Below, piece after piece: positions 11,896 to 23,965 of a stretch of DNA of 64,000 nt. The translations under genes and the position numbers were made by a program. The notes under the pieces were generated by a model, which saw nothing but the letters and a program-made list of their open reading frames with translations, had not been told where the DNA came from and did no database searches. Positions within the stretch are counted from its first letter, which is position 1, and every line of letters begins with the position of its first letter. The stretch is from Rhypophila decipiens (taxonomy: Eukaryota > Ascomycota > Sordariomycetes > Sordariales > Naviculisporaceae). The DNA is taken from the NCBI GenBank assembly GCA_033297075.1, contig MU858073.1, positions 186,001 through 250,000 of the forward strand. Reading direction: 5' to 3'.

Positions 11896-13615
11896 TCAGA
11901 CGCTCTGAGGTAGTACGCTTGCAGGCTGGGTACGGAAAGGTAGTTAGCATGATTTCACCAGGACTGTCCAAGACGGATAGCGGCTTACCGGGCTGTTAAG
12001 CATATGGTTGCGCTTGTTTCTGCCCTTCTTGATGTGACTCTTGAGAGCGTTGGAGTCGAGCGGTTTCAGGAGCTCGAAGCTACACAGCAGCTCAGAAGAC
12101 ACAGACATGACGGCGCCCCAGTTATCAAACTCTCCGCAATACTATTTGACTGTCAGCTGACTTCATATCTGGGGTCATCCAATTGAATAAACTTACGTTG
12201 GGCGCGCTAAAAACAGTGACGAGTACTCGGTCGGTAAAGAATTCATATCCATCTTCCACAACCATGTGCGCTCGGCAAACCAGATCAAAATCGTGTGTAG
12301 CGAGGAAGTCGGTGATGACCTTCTTCCCGAAGCAATAGCTGACACCTCTTTCATTGGCCTCCCAATCCTGTTCCATGTCTGCAGGATCAGACCAGAGAAG
12401 GTCGTTCAAAAGTCCATAATCAGGCACATCGGTGGGTCGTGCAATGTTTCGGATATCGTCCATGTGGCTGAGGGCTGGCGAAAGCCCTCCGTGGACGCAA
12501 AAGATCTTTCCGGCGACGATAGAGGCAATAGGGAGGCAGTTGAACGTGTCGATGAAGGTCTTCCAGATCTTGACATTGCATCTCCTCTTGCACTCATCGT
12601 AGAAGCCGTAGACTCTCGTGACATTGGCGCATTCGTGGTTGCCACGGAGCAGGAAGAAGTTCTCTGGATACTTGAGCTTGTAGCAGAGCAGAAGCAGTAT
12701 CGTCTCCAGAGACTGCTTGCCGCGGTCCACATAATCGCCCAGGAATAAGAAGTTGGCATTCGGTGGGAAGCCGCACATCTCAAACATTCGGATCAAGTCC
12801 GTGTATTGTCCGTGAACGTCGCCGACGATCTTGACGGGGGCATCCAGTTCGAGGAGAGCTGGTTGGGAGAGGAAGACTTCCCTGGCACGATGGCAAATGG
12901 CCACGATCTCGGCATTCTTGAGGCAGACACTCTTGGTCACTTTGCCAGCATACGCGGCATCCAACAGCCGCTTGATGAAGTCATCCACGTCAATATCCTT
13001 GATATCTCCCATTGCGACTCCGGCGGCAATATCTTCCTTGCTGGGAGATTCTGAACCAGGTTCGTTGATGGGATTGATCATGTTCTCGCGCTTAACGAGA
13101 ATAGACTGCCCAGGCTCCTTGTTCGGCATGTTAGAGTTTGCTCCGGCAGATGGTGGCTGATCCGAGACGTGATCAACCTCCCCGGTGGCCTGTGCTGCCG
13201 CAACGTCTTGATGTCCAGGCCTGCTGGAGGGGTTCTGGTGAACTGGTGATGGGGGAGGTTGGTCATCGCCGACAGGAGAGTTCATGGTTGCCGTGTCCAC
13301 CGATGACGGCGACTCGGGCGACGGTATAGAATCGGATCGACTGACGGACCGGCCGAGGCCAGACTTGCCACTCTTGCCGGACTTCACAGAAGCGGCGTCC
13401 GACCTCTCAGGCGTATCTCCATTAGAAAGTATCGTCGAGTTTCTCGGACTGTCCGTCTTGGAGGAGCCGGGAATCTTGGACCGGAGAGATCGGAACGAGC
13501 GGGACGAGTCTTTGGTGTCGGACCTGCTGAAGGAGGGGTAGGACTGGAGGGTGTCGGAGGGGCCCCCGGACGACTTGGACGACCCTCCGCCGTCTTTGGA
13601 TGCTTGGTTGCCCAT
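11896..13615 (-). CDS. PPZ1: PPZ-type serine/threonine protein phosphatase (PP1-like; pzl-1/PPZ1)
   Basis: Three exons: 12197-13615, 11989-12141 and 11896-11925 (533 residues). The introns are 55 bp (GTAAGT) and 63 bp (GTAAGC, TGCTAAC branch). The last exon is a 30-base micro-exon encoding PASVLPQSV and the stop. The protein begins MGNQASK, an N-myristoylation signal, then a Ser-rich, basic disordered arm of about 200 residues, as in yeast PPZ1. The PP1-like catalytic domain (about 205-515) shows GDVHGQ (from residue 265), GDYVDRG, GNHE (from 325), VHGGLSP and SAPNYCGEFDN, so the metal and phosphate ligands are intact. Exon 1 stops exactly inside SAPN/YCGEF. Family role: salt tolerance, cation homeostasis and cell integrity, inhibited by Hal3-type subunits. 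The tail [15 protein letters not shown] fits the pzl-1 family. Confidence 0.96.
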
Positions 13616-16600
13616 TGTTTCTCAATGTCAGAACGCCCAGAGTGGCGCTGGAAAAGGAGAAGTCGAGGGGCTGGACGGTGTGCGCGTGTGAGGTTTGTGG
13701 TTCCGGCAGTGTTGCCTTTTGATACCCACACAGCCTACCGCTGCACCCGTCTAGAAGATAAAGTTTGATGATCGGCGTACCCCGGGTCCTAGGGAGGATG
13801 GTACAGTCGGTCGAGGCAGGAAAGCAGATGCGTGGGGGTGGTGAGTCGGCGTGTCAATGTTGCCTCCGTGGTTGCAACGCAAAAGAACCAAGAGGGACGA
13901 AGCCTTGATTCGGGTATGGTGGTGGTCGTGTGATAACGCGAGCAATTCGATTGCCAGTAGTAAGGTTTCGGGGTTAGGAATTACCGGCTAGGTATCGGAC
14001 ACTGTCATCAGTGTAACGACGGAACGGGCGGCAGAGTTCGTGGCTGGAAGTCCGGGGAAACAGAGTGATCAGCTCAATGTCAGCAAACGATGGTGTTTGG
14101 GCTCGCCACTTCTTTCGAGTCAGAAGGCCTCCGGGCGCGCACGGCGAGAGATCCACGAGAGGCTGTTGGGGCGGGGACACGATGCGATGGCTCTGGGGTC
14201 TGCACAATCACAAGGTCGAGAGTTGTGGATACAAAATAAAGAAAAAGATGGGGACCTACGCCGACAAGGAGACCCAGAAAGAAAAAAAACTCGAGTCTCG
14301 ACTGCTACTAGCCCAATACCGCCAAGGCTCTATAGATAGGTAGTAGGGGAAGGGGAAGGGTCCCTGGGAGTCGGAAACCTTCGCTAAAGAGACGAGATCT
14401 TGCGCTCGAGGTTTCAAAGAAACAAATTACCTGGGCTCCGCCAGGCGATAGGTATTGTCTTGTACGAGCTGCGGCCCAGTCTGGCGCAGCCTTTGTAATT
14501 TTTTTGGGTGATGGCAATGGGCTGGCTGGCGATGAGATGGCCTGTGGCGTTGTTGGTGTCCAATCTGTGAAAGAACGAGATGGCTGATGATTGCTGGTCT
14601 TGCTGGTCAACTCAATCGTGTGTCGAATGAGCAAATTGTCCACTGCGAAACACTCCGCCTGGATACGGTGGGGGCGCCTTTTTGCGACTTGCGAGGTAAG
14701 GACGTAAGGTGGATGTACTTATTAGGATGGAAGAAATTCGGAAGCGGGGATGGAAATGCGTTTTGGTATCAAGCCCGACAGTGTCAAATGACGCCGATAA
14801 AGTTTCCCAGGTTCGCGGATAGGGAGAGACTGGCTGGGGCGATTGATTGGAGGGTTCTCAATTCCGTCCTGAGCAGTTCCGAGAAAGCGGGAGGGCTGAC
14901 GGATGACGACGATGGCACCTCTGGCTGCGAGAGGATTGGGAAGGCGCCTCTTTCAGTGTCTGGTTAGGCTTGAAATTGTTACCGATTTTCAGGCCGCTTT
15001 GCGTTGCCTTTAGGTGCGGATATTATTTCGCCCTTTTCCGACGACAGGTACGAGTATCAAATAGACAGAGCTTCGAGGTTCTTGAAAACAGGTCCGACCG
15101 GGAGGGCACAATTGCGTAGACACGGTCTTGAGTTATGGAGTCTTGCGGTTAACTCCAACAAATCGTAGTGGCGTATCAGGTTGAAGTTGCTGGTGACCTG
15201 TCTGCTGAATCTAGATGTCGAGGTGGTGGAGCCCCTTCTTTCAGTCCACTAAAACTGACAGCCGCGACCCGCTGCAGCTGCTTGCAGCTCTGCTAGCCAC
15301 CCCTCCAGATGCCCTGGAGGCTGGAACAAGACATGGGAAACTGCAAGCACAACCGACAACTTGAGCGCACGTGCTTCTGTTTTGGCCGGGAAGGTGGGGC
15401 AATGGTCACAAAGACCTCAAAAGTGGCGGGAAGGATAGCCTTATCTCCAGACACAACATTCAAACATCAAACTCTCTCATCAGTCAAACAATCGGAGCAC
15501 GATATGAAAGGAAATTTTTATTCTTTCTGTGAACGATGTTACGTAAACCCGCCTCTAAGATTCGCAGAATAACCGTAACTTTGGAGAGAAGCAGTTGGTA
15601 TCTCTACTCCGTATACGACCTGCAAGCTTCTCACATCTCGAGGAGATCATCTTGGATAGCTACATAAAGTGCCAACTTAGCGCATTGGCACGGTCGAGCA
15701 AGTTCAAGAATCAACAGACGCTACGAATACCAGCCTCCCGTGTAAACACATCGGACAATATCCCATCTCTTTTTTGAGAAGGGATTATCCGCCCACGTTC
15801 TGTCATCTGCAAATCACACTGGTCAAGTCATGCACCGAGTCACGCGATGAGGCTCACGAGCTAGAGACATCAACACGGCAGCAAGGGCAGGCCAACGTGT
15901 CTGCAGCAGCAATATAATCCCCACTTCCTGGTTCCCAGGCTGATATTGTACACCCACACACGGAAGAGGAGTAATTTATACGTATAGAGCTCCCCAAGAC
16001 AGCCAGTCCTTGTCCTTTCCTAACCAAGCGGTGGGGAACATCGAGATCATGGTACAGGCCATCCGCATGCACGGCAGTCAATAAAGCTGCATGCGCATAG
16101 AGAATACAACTCTCCTACGAAGCAGGCGAGTCGGCTAACACAGCGACAAGCGGGATTGAGGGAAACAGGCGGCTGGTGCAAGACGATGCGACCTCCCAAC
16201 AGCCGGAGCTTGTCAGATGTTGAGAAGATGAGAGCATTGTCGATAAGCGTGGAGTCCATGGATGGTTCGTCGTGTCGACGGCTAGGAATAGCAAAAAGTC
16301 AACAATCGCACGGATACCCCTACTTCGTCAATAGTCAGTCCTCAACAGGTTCGACCGTCCACATGACCTGCTGGTGTATCCTTATTCGGAGCGGTGAGAG
16401 ACTCGAAAACAACGAACGTCGAGGCCATGGCAGCTCCCTACCTAGTTAGTGTTCCCCCACTCAACAGCACTGGTTCTCGGATGAGCCGCTGTTGATTCGG
16501 TATCGGAGCTCCAACGGCCCACTGCTTCCGACAATAACTGCATGCTCCGGTCCGAGTGATATGAAGATTCTGTGGGGGTTCTTGATGTAATAAAGTGTTG

Positions 16601-19600
16601 GGGGCCAACAAGCTGCAGTCTCTCCAGTTATCGAAAAACGTGGCTCCCTCTCGCTCGACAAACACAAGTCAGTTGAGTCGCCGCCTGCAGTGCTGCCAGT
16701 GCATCGGTGAAGGCTCTGGGTTGAGGAGTCTGAAAATGAAAAGGAACTCAAGGAGGACATATTAACATGGTCGTCTGAAAGAAAACGCCTTACTAAGCTG
16801 CCCGGACTTGGATCACTATCTGGAGATAAATCCCATCAAGGATCGGCCGTATGGGTCCCGACCGAGAAGGCTGACCGTTGTCAAAACCCCGATCCTGTCA
16901 CGGAGGGAATGCAGCCCGGAGGCAGTCGCCGGAGGTTTGAACCCCTGAAACCCAGTTGGAGGATGCTGGGAAAGGCCAGGAAGATCTAGACCCGAGGTGA
17001 TACACCCGCTGGTACGGGCCATCTAAACAAGCTTCCTTTCTCTTGGCGCGAGCTTGACAGCTTCGGAAGCTAGTGCAATTGTCCGAATGGACAGTCCAGT
17101 CCATCAAATGAAGCTGCTGTCATTTTGGCATTTGCAGTGTGAATGCTGGGCATCAGTTCATCGTTGAGCGCGCAGCAGAGTGGATTTCGGGCAAAAGAAA
17201 TGTGGGGGAGCAGGCGAAGTGCTGTTCTAAATATAAAACACTGCCCCCCCCAAAGAGTGGGCACGTGTTTGCCGTTCTCTTTTCCCCTCTGCCCCTCCAA
17301 AATTTCCACAGCCAAAAGATGCTCAGCCTTTCTGTTGGCGTCATCACCAAAGCAGAAGTGGCAGACCACTTTGAAGGTGAAGAGACGATCATTTACGCGG
17401 ACCTCCTTGAATGCGCCATTGGACGATCGCTGTGGGGAAAGCTACGCACATAACCAACTTGCAACATCTGAAGCCGCGTATGCCTCTACACTTGGCAGAA
17501 TTTCGAAATCTTTTGCGTTACGAGGCTATCCTGTGCTCATGTCCGGATCATCTCTGTGCGACGAACCCATCAACCGAACAGTCGCAGTTACCCATCCACA
17601 CACACATTGGACACACAGGCGATATTCCGACGGGGAATTCTAGAAACATGTGTTGAACCAGGGCTGCCCGAGACTGATGAACTTTCCGATGACAGTTGAC
17701 ACCCCGGTTGGCATAGCGTAGCAGCCACTTGACAAGTGTGGCAGCCTGGATCTGACTTCATCTTGCAGGGCATTTAAATTTGAAACACCACCCTCCAGAT
17801 GATAACATGGGTCCCGATGATACCACTCAGCAAATGACAAAGCGTGGGAGCTGCTTATCGTGCTGATCTGATCGTCAGCAAACCCTCCTGAGAATTATAC
17901 GACCTGACGATCCAAGGGCTTCCTTGATGCGACGTTGCCTGAGGGCATTGATGATGAGCTCAAATAATATTTTGATACCAAGTTTCAATGTCTCGGTCTG
18001 AGGCAGCAGCTTTGATGGACCAAATTTCGCCTGTTCACTCAATGTAAAGATGTAGATACTAAGGATGGAACGATCCTGTCTGGTTTTACACGATCAGACA
18101 GCAAATAGGAGGACTCGATCATTTCTCACCAGTTACGAACATATATCCTATCACAGCTAAGTGTCATTTCTTTGTTATTTCTTTGTTGTTTCTCTCCAGC
18201 TGCACTTTGTTGATGATCCGGAAGTCATTCTGGTGTTCGTGTTTCCTGTTTCCAGTCTTATCGTGCTAGACGGGGCAACGGGTCTTGGCATTGTCATCGA
18301 CCTGTGCGACTCCTGGTTTATGTGAAAAGCCTACTGCGTAAACTTAACAACAGCAGCATGGACAACGAGCTTTTGTTGGTTATAGAAAAGGTTTTGTCCA
18401 GTCGTGGTGGTTACCAATTCCAGCCTCTCGAACCAACCCAGATTGGGAGCGGCCGCGGGCTGGGTTGGACCCTGACGAGCGGCAGGGCTGTTCAGCTCGC
18501 CGGCCCGTTTGATAGTGGTCCCTGATACCCAACAAACCTAAAAGTTCCGTAGCAGCAGGATGGATCTCTACGATTGTCATGGATCGGGCTCATCACTTAA
18601 TCCTAATCTACAAGTCTGAGCAGGCGGAGAATGCAGTTAATGGTTTGGATGAACATCAGACTTAAACTCAGGAGTACGGATACCGATATGCGGAAATAAG
18701 GGGAAACCGTTTGACCACAGCTTTTCTAATCTCGCAATGCACCGTCAGATCAGGGAGCGAGGCTTGAGAAAGCCAAGACATGGGCTGCACTACCCCGTAC
18801 CAAGGGTATCACTTTGATTCAGTCCTTACCGGCACAACGTACGGAGTTTAGGATTTCCATACAAACGGACACCCGCATCCTCAACGATGTTATATCACAT
18901 TACGTGTGTAGAAGAATACCCAAAAGTTGAGATATGTATTACTCAGTTCAAGGCAAACACAACGGCGTGCAACTCCAAAAGGCGCCTTCCCGTGTGCTGG
19001 TGAACTGCTGTGGAGAGGCAGTCGTGGATATGCGAGGCTGGAGGCCGCTGAGAAGCTCGAGCATGAACTGTCGCTGGCCAACCTGCCTCTTGCCAAAGGC
19101 GATCGTTTTATAGGGCTGGGGACGGAACTTACATGAGATGGCACAAGTGTAGGAGAATTCACAGTCTCGGACGAACAAAATGAGCATAACTCGGGCTGAG
19201 CAGTTCATGTTTGTACTATTTTTCGGGTTTGATCGAGAGGTTGGCCCAATTACGCCGCCACACGGTAACGAGAATCCCCGTCGTACACAGTCCGAAGAGG
19301 GCAACATTTTTTACGGTATTATGTGATGCAAGGGAAGGCTCTTGGTAACGGCTGCGCCACCACCCATACAAGTGTACACAGCCCTTTCCCCTCTAGCGTG
19401 GTTGCGCAGCTGAAGATCCTCCTGTAAGCGTACCGGAGGTTTGCGTGTCCCGCACCGCCTGCCGCAAAACAGGCTGGTTCCGGTCAAGCACTTACGCATG
19501 TAAAGCTTGGCTCTTGGGCCCAGGGTCGCACTCCTCTGTTTATTTATGTATGGACTGTTTCGCACTTCTGCTGATGGGATCTTTTCTTGATTCCTCCATT

Positions 19601-19902
19601 TTTATTCCTCTGTCTTTCATCTTGCATCATACCTCCTAAGAGTGGTGATTCGGTTTGGATATAAATCGCTTCACCCGTAACATTCGCCGTACAGAAGAAA
19701 CTCCCACTCGTTCGTACGTGAGCATCCCACGCAAGGTTGGTTGCATTCCACGACAAGCTCAATTGCCCGAACACCACAAAACCCACCGCAAAGTCCCCAT
19801 TTCGACGACACCCGTTTCCGGACAAGGCAGAAAGACGTCATTGTTGGTGTCTGTAAACACAACAGCAGCAAATACAAACACAACCTTTATCAGTGCCCCG
19901 CC
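13616..19902. other. 6.3-kb gene-poor interval between PPZ1 and the SUR7-family gene
   Basis: This is the divergent upstream region of two genes and the longest gap in the window. Several frames of 60-166 codons exist on both strands (for example 14587-14967 and 17143-17643) but they overlap one another, lack domains, signal peptides or plausible intron joins, and look like chance. I see no tRNA, transposon terminal repeat or ordered tandem repeat. Near the SUR7-family gene there is a pyrimidine-rich stretch (about 19558-19635) and a TATA-like ATATAAAT at 19659-19666, about 240 bases before the start codon. Long leaders with introns or noncoding RNAs could lie here, but the sequence alone does not show them. 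Confidence 0.5.
19659..19666 (+). promoter_or_regulatory. TATA-like element upstream of the SUR7-family gene
   Basis: ATATAAAT lies just after a C/T-rich tract and about 240 bases before the ATG at 19903. The arrangement fits a fungal core promoter. It is a pattern match only. Confidence 0.3.
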
Positions 19903-21030
19903 ATGGCAAACCTCGGCCGGTACGCCTGCGTGGCGATCCCGTTCCTCCTCACACTCGCCTCCCTCATTTCGCTGCTCATAGCAGGCCTTGCAGGTGTCGC
20001 CGACAAGTCCTTGTACATGTTCCAGGTGAACACAACCGACCTATCCATATCGCCGGTAAACATCGAAAACGTGCTCGACAAAATAACCTCCCGCGCGGCT
20101 TTCGCACAAGACCTGCACAATGCTGAGGGTATTCTCGATGACGTCAAGGATGCCGTAGGAGACAAGGCGGGCGATGTTATCGACGACGTCAAGGACGCCG
20201 TTGCCAATAATCCGGAGTTAGCCGAGACAGTCGGTAATGTCGCCAGCGGCGGCAATCTGACAGCTGCCGACCTTGGCCTGTTCGACTTGTACGATATTGG
20301 TCTCTGGGGCTACTGCTATACTCCCAAGAACGGATCCCGGGCGTGCACGAAATCGCAGTTCAACTGGGCCGAGAAGGAGCTGAACACCACCACCACACAA
20401 CTCAACGACCTGATCCAGCTGGCCAACTCGGCCGGTGGTCAAAATATCACCCTGCCCAAGGAGATCAGCGAGGCAGTCAAGACCTTTGGCACCGTCACCC
20501 GCTGGACAGAGATCGTCTTCATCATCGCCTATATCGCCCTCGGTGTCGAGCTGTTCTTTGGCATCTTTGCCAACTGCACCCGCGTCTTCTCCTGCATCAC
20601 CGCCCTGATTGCCGTGGTCGCGACCGTCGCCGTATGTTCGGCCGCTGCCCTCGCAACCGCCACTTCAGCCATTGTCGTCGGCGCCGTCGAGACCACGGCC
20701 AAGTTCTACGGTGTCCAGGCCAGCATCAACACAAAGTTCCTGGCCGCTGTCTGGATTGCTGCCGCATTCGCCATCGCGGCGGGCCTCTTCTGGATGTTCA
20801 CCTGCTGCTGCTGCGCTCCCGACCACTCGTCCAGAAAGAGCCGCTCCTCTTACCGGGATAGCACCCACGAGAAGCTCATCCCTGGCGGCGCCAGCGGTCC
20901 TTATCAGCCCGTTCCCGGTGGAAATACGGGTTACTCGGCGCAGTACCCCGCCGCGGCACCACAGAGTTATGGCTACGCGGCGCCCGCTCATGATGCGCGG
21001 TATGAGCCCTATGCACACGGCAGAGTTTAG
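19903..21030 (+). CDS. SUR7/PalI-family tetraspan plasma-membrane protein
   Basis: Single exon, 375 residues, starting at CCGCCATGG. Four hydrophobic segments are visible: about 8-31, 202-224, 226-258 and 280-303. The large loop after TM1 (about 35-200) has several N-glycosylation sequons and the segment GLWGYCYTP...ACTKSQFNW, the Trp/Cys pattern of the SUR7/PalI ectodomain. An internal duplication, DDVKDAV twice 20-odd residues apart, makes an amphipathic helix-like stretch before it. After TM4 comes a CCCC cluster, likely palmitoylated, then a cytosolic tail rich in Pro, Tyr, Gly and Ala. Family roles are MCC/eisosome organisation and cell-wall synthesis (Sur7, Fmp45) or pH sensing (PalI/Rim9); the tail does not decide between them. 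PIL1, the eisosome scaffold, is encoded at 3716-5019. Confidence 0.85.
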   Translation: MANLGRYACVAIPFLLTLASLISLLIAGLAGVADKSLYMFQVNTTDLSISPVNIENVLDKITSRAAFAQDLHNAEGILDDVKDAVGDKAGDVIDDVKDAVANNPELAETVGNVASGGNLTAADLGLFDLYDIGLWGYCYTPKNGSRACTKSQFNWAEKELNTTTTQLNDLIQLANSAGGQNITLPKEISEAVKTFGTVTRWTEIVFIIAYIALGVELFFGIFANCTRVFSCITALIAVVATVAVCSAAALATATSAIVVGAVETTAKFYGVQASINTKFLAAVWIAAAFAIAAGLFWMFTCCCCAPDHSSRKSRSSYRDSTHEKLIPGGASGPYQPVPGGNTGYSAQYPAAAPQSYGYAAPAHDARYEPYAHGRV

Positions 21031-22220
21031 GAAATTATCAGTGGATGGAGATTGACGGGGCATCGCCCGTCAAGGGGTGATGTGAAGGTAATGGACGTTT
21101 CGGTCTTGGGAATTTTCAATATAAGGGGGGGCATCGCGCACCGCCCGTCAAGGGGTTATCAGGCGGTATTGAAGGTTTCAGTCTTGGGAATTTCCACTAT
21201 AATGGTGACCACAGTGGCCACGCCAAGATTTGACCAGGTGCAGGTGTTCGTTAAGGTCAAGGTCTACTCTTACCTACTTCTGGCTTTCGAGACTATACCG
21301 ATATAGTCCCTGACATTGACGGATATGGGTATAACTATGCATCAAAGCGGCGTTTTTGTTTGTTTTTTGGTCTCTATGGTTTTGGATGATTGGCTGTCTG
21401 TCTGAGCGACGGACAAGTACAAGCGGAATGATGGTTCTTCATTCTTTCTATTGTTATTGTTAAAACATTGGATTGGTATTATTATGATGACGGACTTGGG
21501 AAGCGAAGGAGGAAGGAAGGGCTTTCCTCTAACCTCATGACACATAAAATTCAATACAGATGATACCCCTTGTGTTGAAGGGTTTTACTTTTACTACAAG
21601 ACTTACAAGATGCACGCATGAGAGGTGAATTTACTGCAGTGAGCAGAGATCCGAGTGTCATGGGACTTTCAGCCCCTGGTTCTCTCCTCGGATCTGATGA
21701 GCTTTTTTTGTGGATTGGTCGTATGTTAATTATGCTTTTGGTATTTGCTCTTCGGACTCACTGTTCATCGGTATACGTAGTCCGATGGATATGAATTCTT
21801 GACCCGGCCTGGCCGGCCTCTACTCGGTCTCCTTGATCTACTCGGATCTTGCACTGAAGCCTGTGAGGGTGATGTACGTAGTAATACTTAGACCTCCCAC
21901 ATACGTTTGCGTTGACCGCATCCCATTCTGGGGTCTTCCGTCACCGCTCACCAGCCAGGTCTTGTCCATGCATTTATTGTGGTATTCTTAAGTGGTATTA
22001 TTGGGTATTACTTTTTTGGCTTCTCCAGCTCCCTCCCGCCATCATCGAAGCGGGCACGTCGGCGGTGTCCACGTTTGCTCGCTAGGTGCCTATACGCAGG
22101 TAGGTACATACAGTCCATACCTCGGTCTCTGTTCCCATGCTAGACCAGAAACTTTTGGGGTCCAAAATTCCAGCTCTCAAATTATGAAAGCAAGCCACAT
22201 ACTTATATTATTGCGATCCT
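21031..22220. other. Intergenic between convergent SUR7-family and SDR genes
   Basis: About 1.2 kb of 3' flanking DNA. Apart from the tandem duplication at its left end I see no gene, RNA or further repeat. Confidence 0.6.
21056..21202. repeat. Imperfect tandem duplication, two units of about 70 bases
   Basis: Two units (21056-21124 and 21127-21202) share GGGGCATCGC, CGCCCGTCAAGGGGT, GTCTTGGGAATTT and end in a TATAA-containing word. They lie directly after the SUR7-family stop codon, so they are probably in its 3' UTR. Confidence 0.75.
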
Positions 22221-23965
22221 TCAAGCCCCCACAGGCTCCGGCCTAGGCAGAACAACCTCCTCAATCCTTTCCTTGAACCCCTTGCCCTTCCCATTTCCTA
22301 GCAGTTTCCTCAATTCCCTCTCCTCATGTTCATTGCTCTCAATCATCAACTCGACCATTCCCTCCAGGCTACTCTCAATCCCACTCTTATACCCCAGGCC
22401 CCCATCAGCAACCGACCTCCTAGCTCTCGAATCATCACAGATCGTGTGCGAAGTCGGCGTGAAAATCGCAGGTTGTAGGTTCGTCAGTAAACTAGTCGGC
22501 TCGATCAATATCTTATTCATCACCGGCAGATTCCTGATGAACCCCGGCGTGTAGTAGAGTAGTGTACACCAGGCTTCGATTAATTCTGCAAAGATAAAGA
22601 GGAATACCGGCGGCGGGTAGGTAAATTCAAAGGGCTTGATGATCGAGATGGTCGACATGAGGGTGTACATTGATTTAAAGGTTATCAGGCCGGGGTCGGT
22701 GATGATGTAGGGTCTTCCCGCACAGGGCGGGAGTTTGAATTCTTGCTTGAAATTGCTGTTGGGCGGTGGAGCTAGGGCTGCTTCAAAGAGCAGGTGTCCT
22801 AGGGAGACGTTTCTGGAGGCTACAAAGTTTCTGTTGTTGCACGCAACGACGGTTTAGTAAACAGGGAATACCTTGGGGGGGGAAGGAGGAGGAGGAGAAA
22901 GAGACGTACTGAATGATGTGAGGTGACCAGGAGGTTACGGGGCCTTGTTTGGCTACCTCTACCGTCAGGCCCATTACCACGTCGGTGGGACCTCCGTAGA
23001 TGCCGTTGCCTGGGCGGATGATGCCGGTCCGGAAAGACTGGCTGTTTGCGCCACTGACCAGGCGTTCGGATTCGGCTTTGGAGTAGGCGTCTGTGTTGCG
23101 CAGTTAGCTTGGCCGATCAGAGACAGCGGGCAGAGATGCAAAGGGAGTTCTGGTCTTACAGTTGGAGAAGTACTCATTGTGCGGACGAAGTGGCTTGTCA
23201 AAGTCGTCCTCGTTATACACCTGGACGTGATTCTTGGGACATTTCTGCCACGGCCAGTTCCAAACCCTAAGCGGCCAGAGCCCGACTGAGGCAGAAGAAG
23301 TATACACAAAGATGTCTGCGCCGTGCTTCCGGCACACGTCGAGGACGTTGGCCACGCCCACGACGTTGACCTTGCGCAGGCGGTCATAAAAGATCCACTT
23401 GCGCTCGGCCGGGCGGATCGACGCGGCGGTGTGGAAGACGGTCATGGGTCTCTCTGCCACTGCCTTGGGCCAGGGCCTGGAAAAGGCCGCCTCGACAGAG
23501 GGAATGGAGCTGATGTCTGCTTTGACGTAGTCGCATGCTCCGGCCCCGTTTTGAAGCATCTTGTGCCGCGTTACGGGCTGAAAGTCAACGATGCGGATGC
23601 TCGAGGCTGACTCGCCGCGTGCGAGGAGTTGCAAGACGATATCACCACCCACGAGGCCTTTATTGACAAGGTTAGCTTGATTCCTTCTGGGCAAATGTTG
23701 GTCTATGGCAGAAAGGGTTCAACAAACCGGAACCTCCCACAACGACATATCTCCTGCCAAGCCGAGGTGGAACAAGTTTGGTGAAATCGACTGGGTTCCT
23801 TTTGAGGCGCTCATAGGTTTCCTTGATCTGGTCGACTGTCCATTCTCCAGGTTGATGTTCTTGGGGCACATACTTCCAGGCCTGGTTGGTTCTGTAGAGG
23901 TACAAGACAAGCAGGCCAACCACCACGGCGGCGAAGCCGAACATGGGCGGCTGTTGCAAGTCCAT
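22221..23965 (-). CDS. 3-beta-hydroxysteroid dehydrogenase/epimerase-like SDR with N-terminal membrane anchor
   Basis: Four exons: 23728-23965, 23160-23657, 22910-23090 and 22221-22830 (508 residues). The introns are 70, 69 and 79 bp with GTTTGT, GTAAGA and GTACGT donors; the first two have AGCTAAC branch sites and all phases close. Residues about 8-22 are a hydrophobic anchor (FGFAAVVVGLLVLYLY). The Rossmann motif is GGSGLVG at residues 77-83, split by intron 1. The catalytic pair is Y246xxxK250 (YAYSK), with Y246 split by intron 2, and VYTSSASVG lies just before it. NFVASRNVSLGHLL is the substrate-side strand of the 3-beta-HSD/extended SDR family. A second hydrophobic stretch (FLFIFAELIEAWCTLLYY) near residue 330-350 may associate with membrane. 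Likely NAD(P)-dependent sterol or lipid oxidoreductase of the ER; the substrate is unknown. Ergosterol C-3/C-4 chemistry is one possibility, not shown. Confidence 0.88.

Noticed and set aside
14587..14967. 126-codon plus frame upstream of PPZ1
   Set aside because: No family pattern; overlapping frames on the other strand; likely promoter or leader.
17143..17643. 166-codon plus frame in the gene-poor interval
   Set aside because: A second plus phase is open over the same bases and minus frames too; residues look random.
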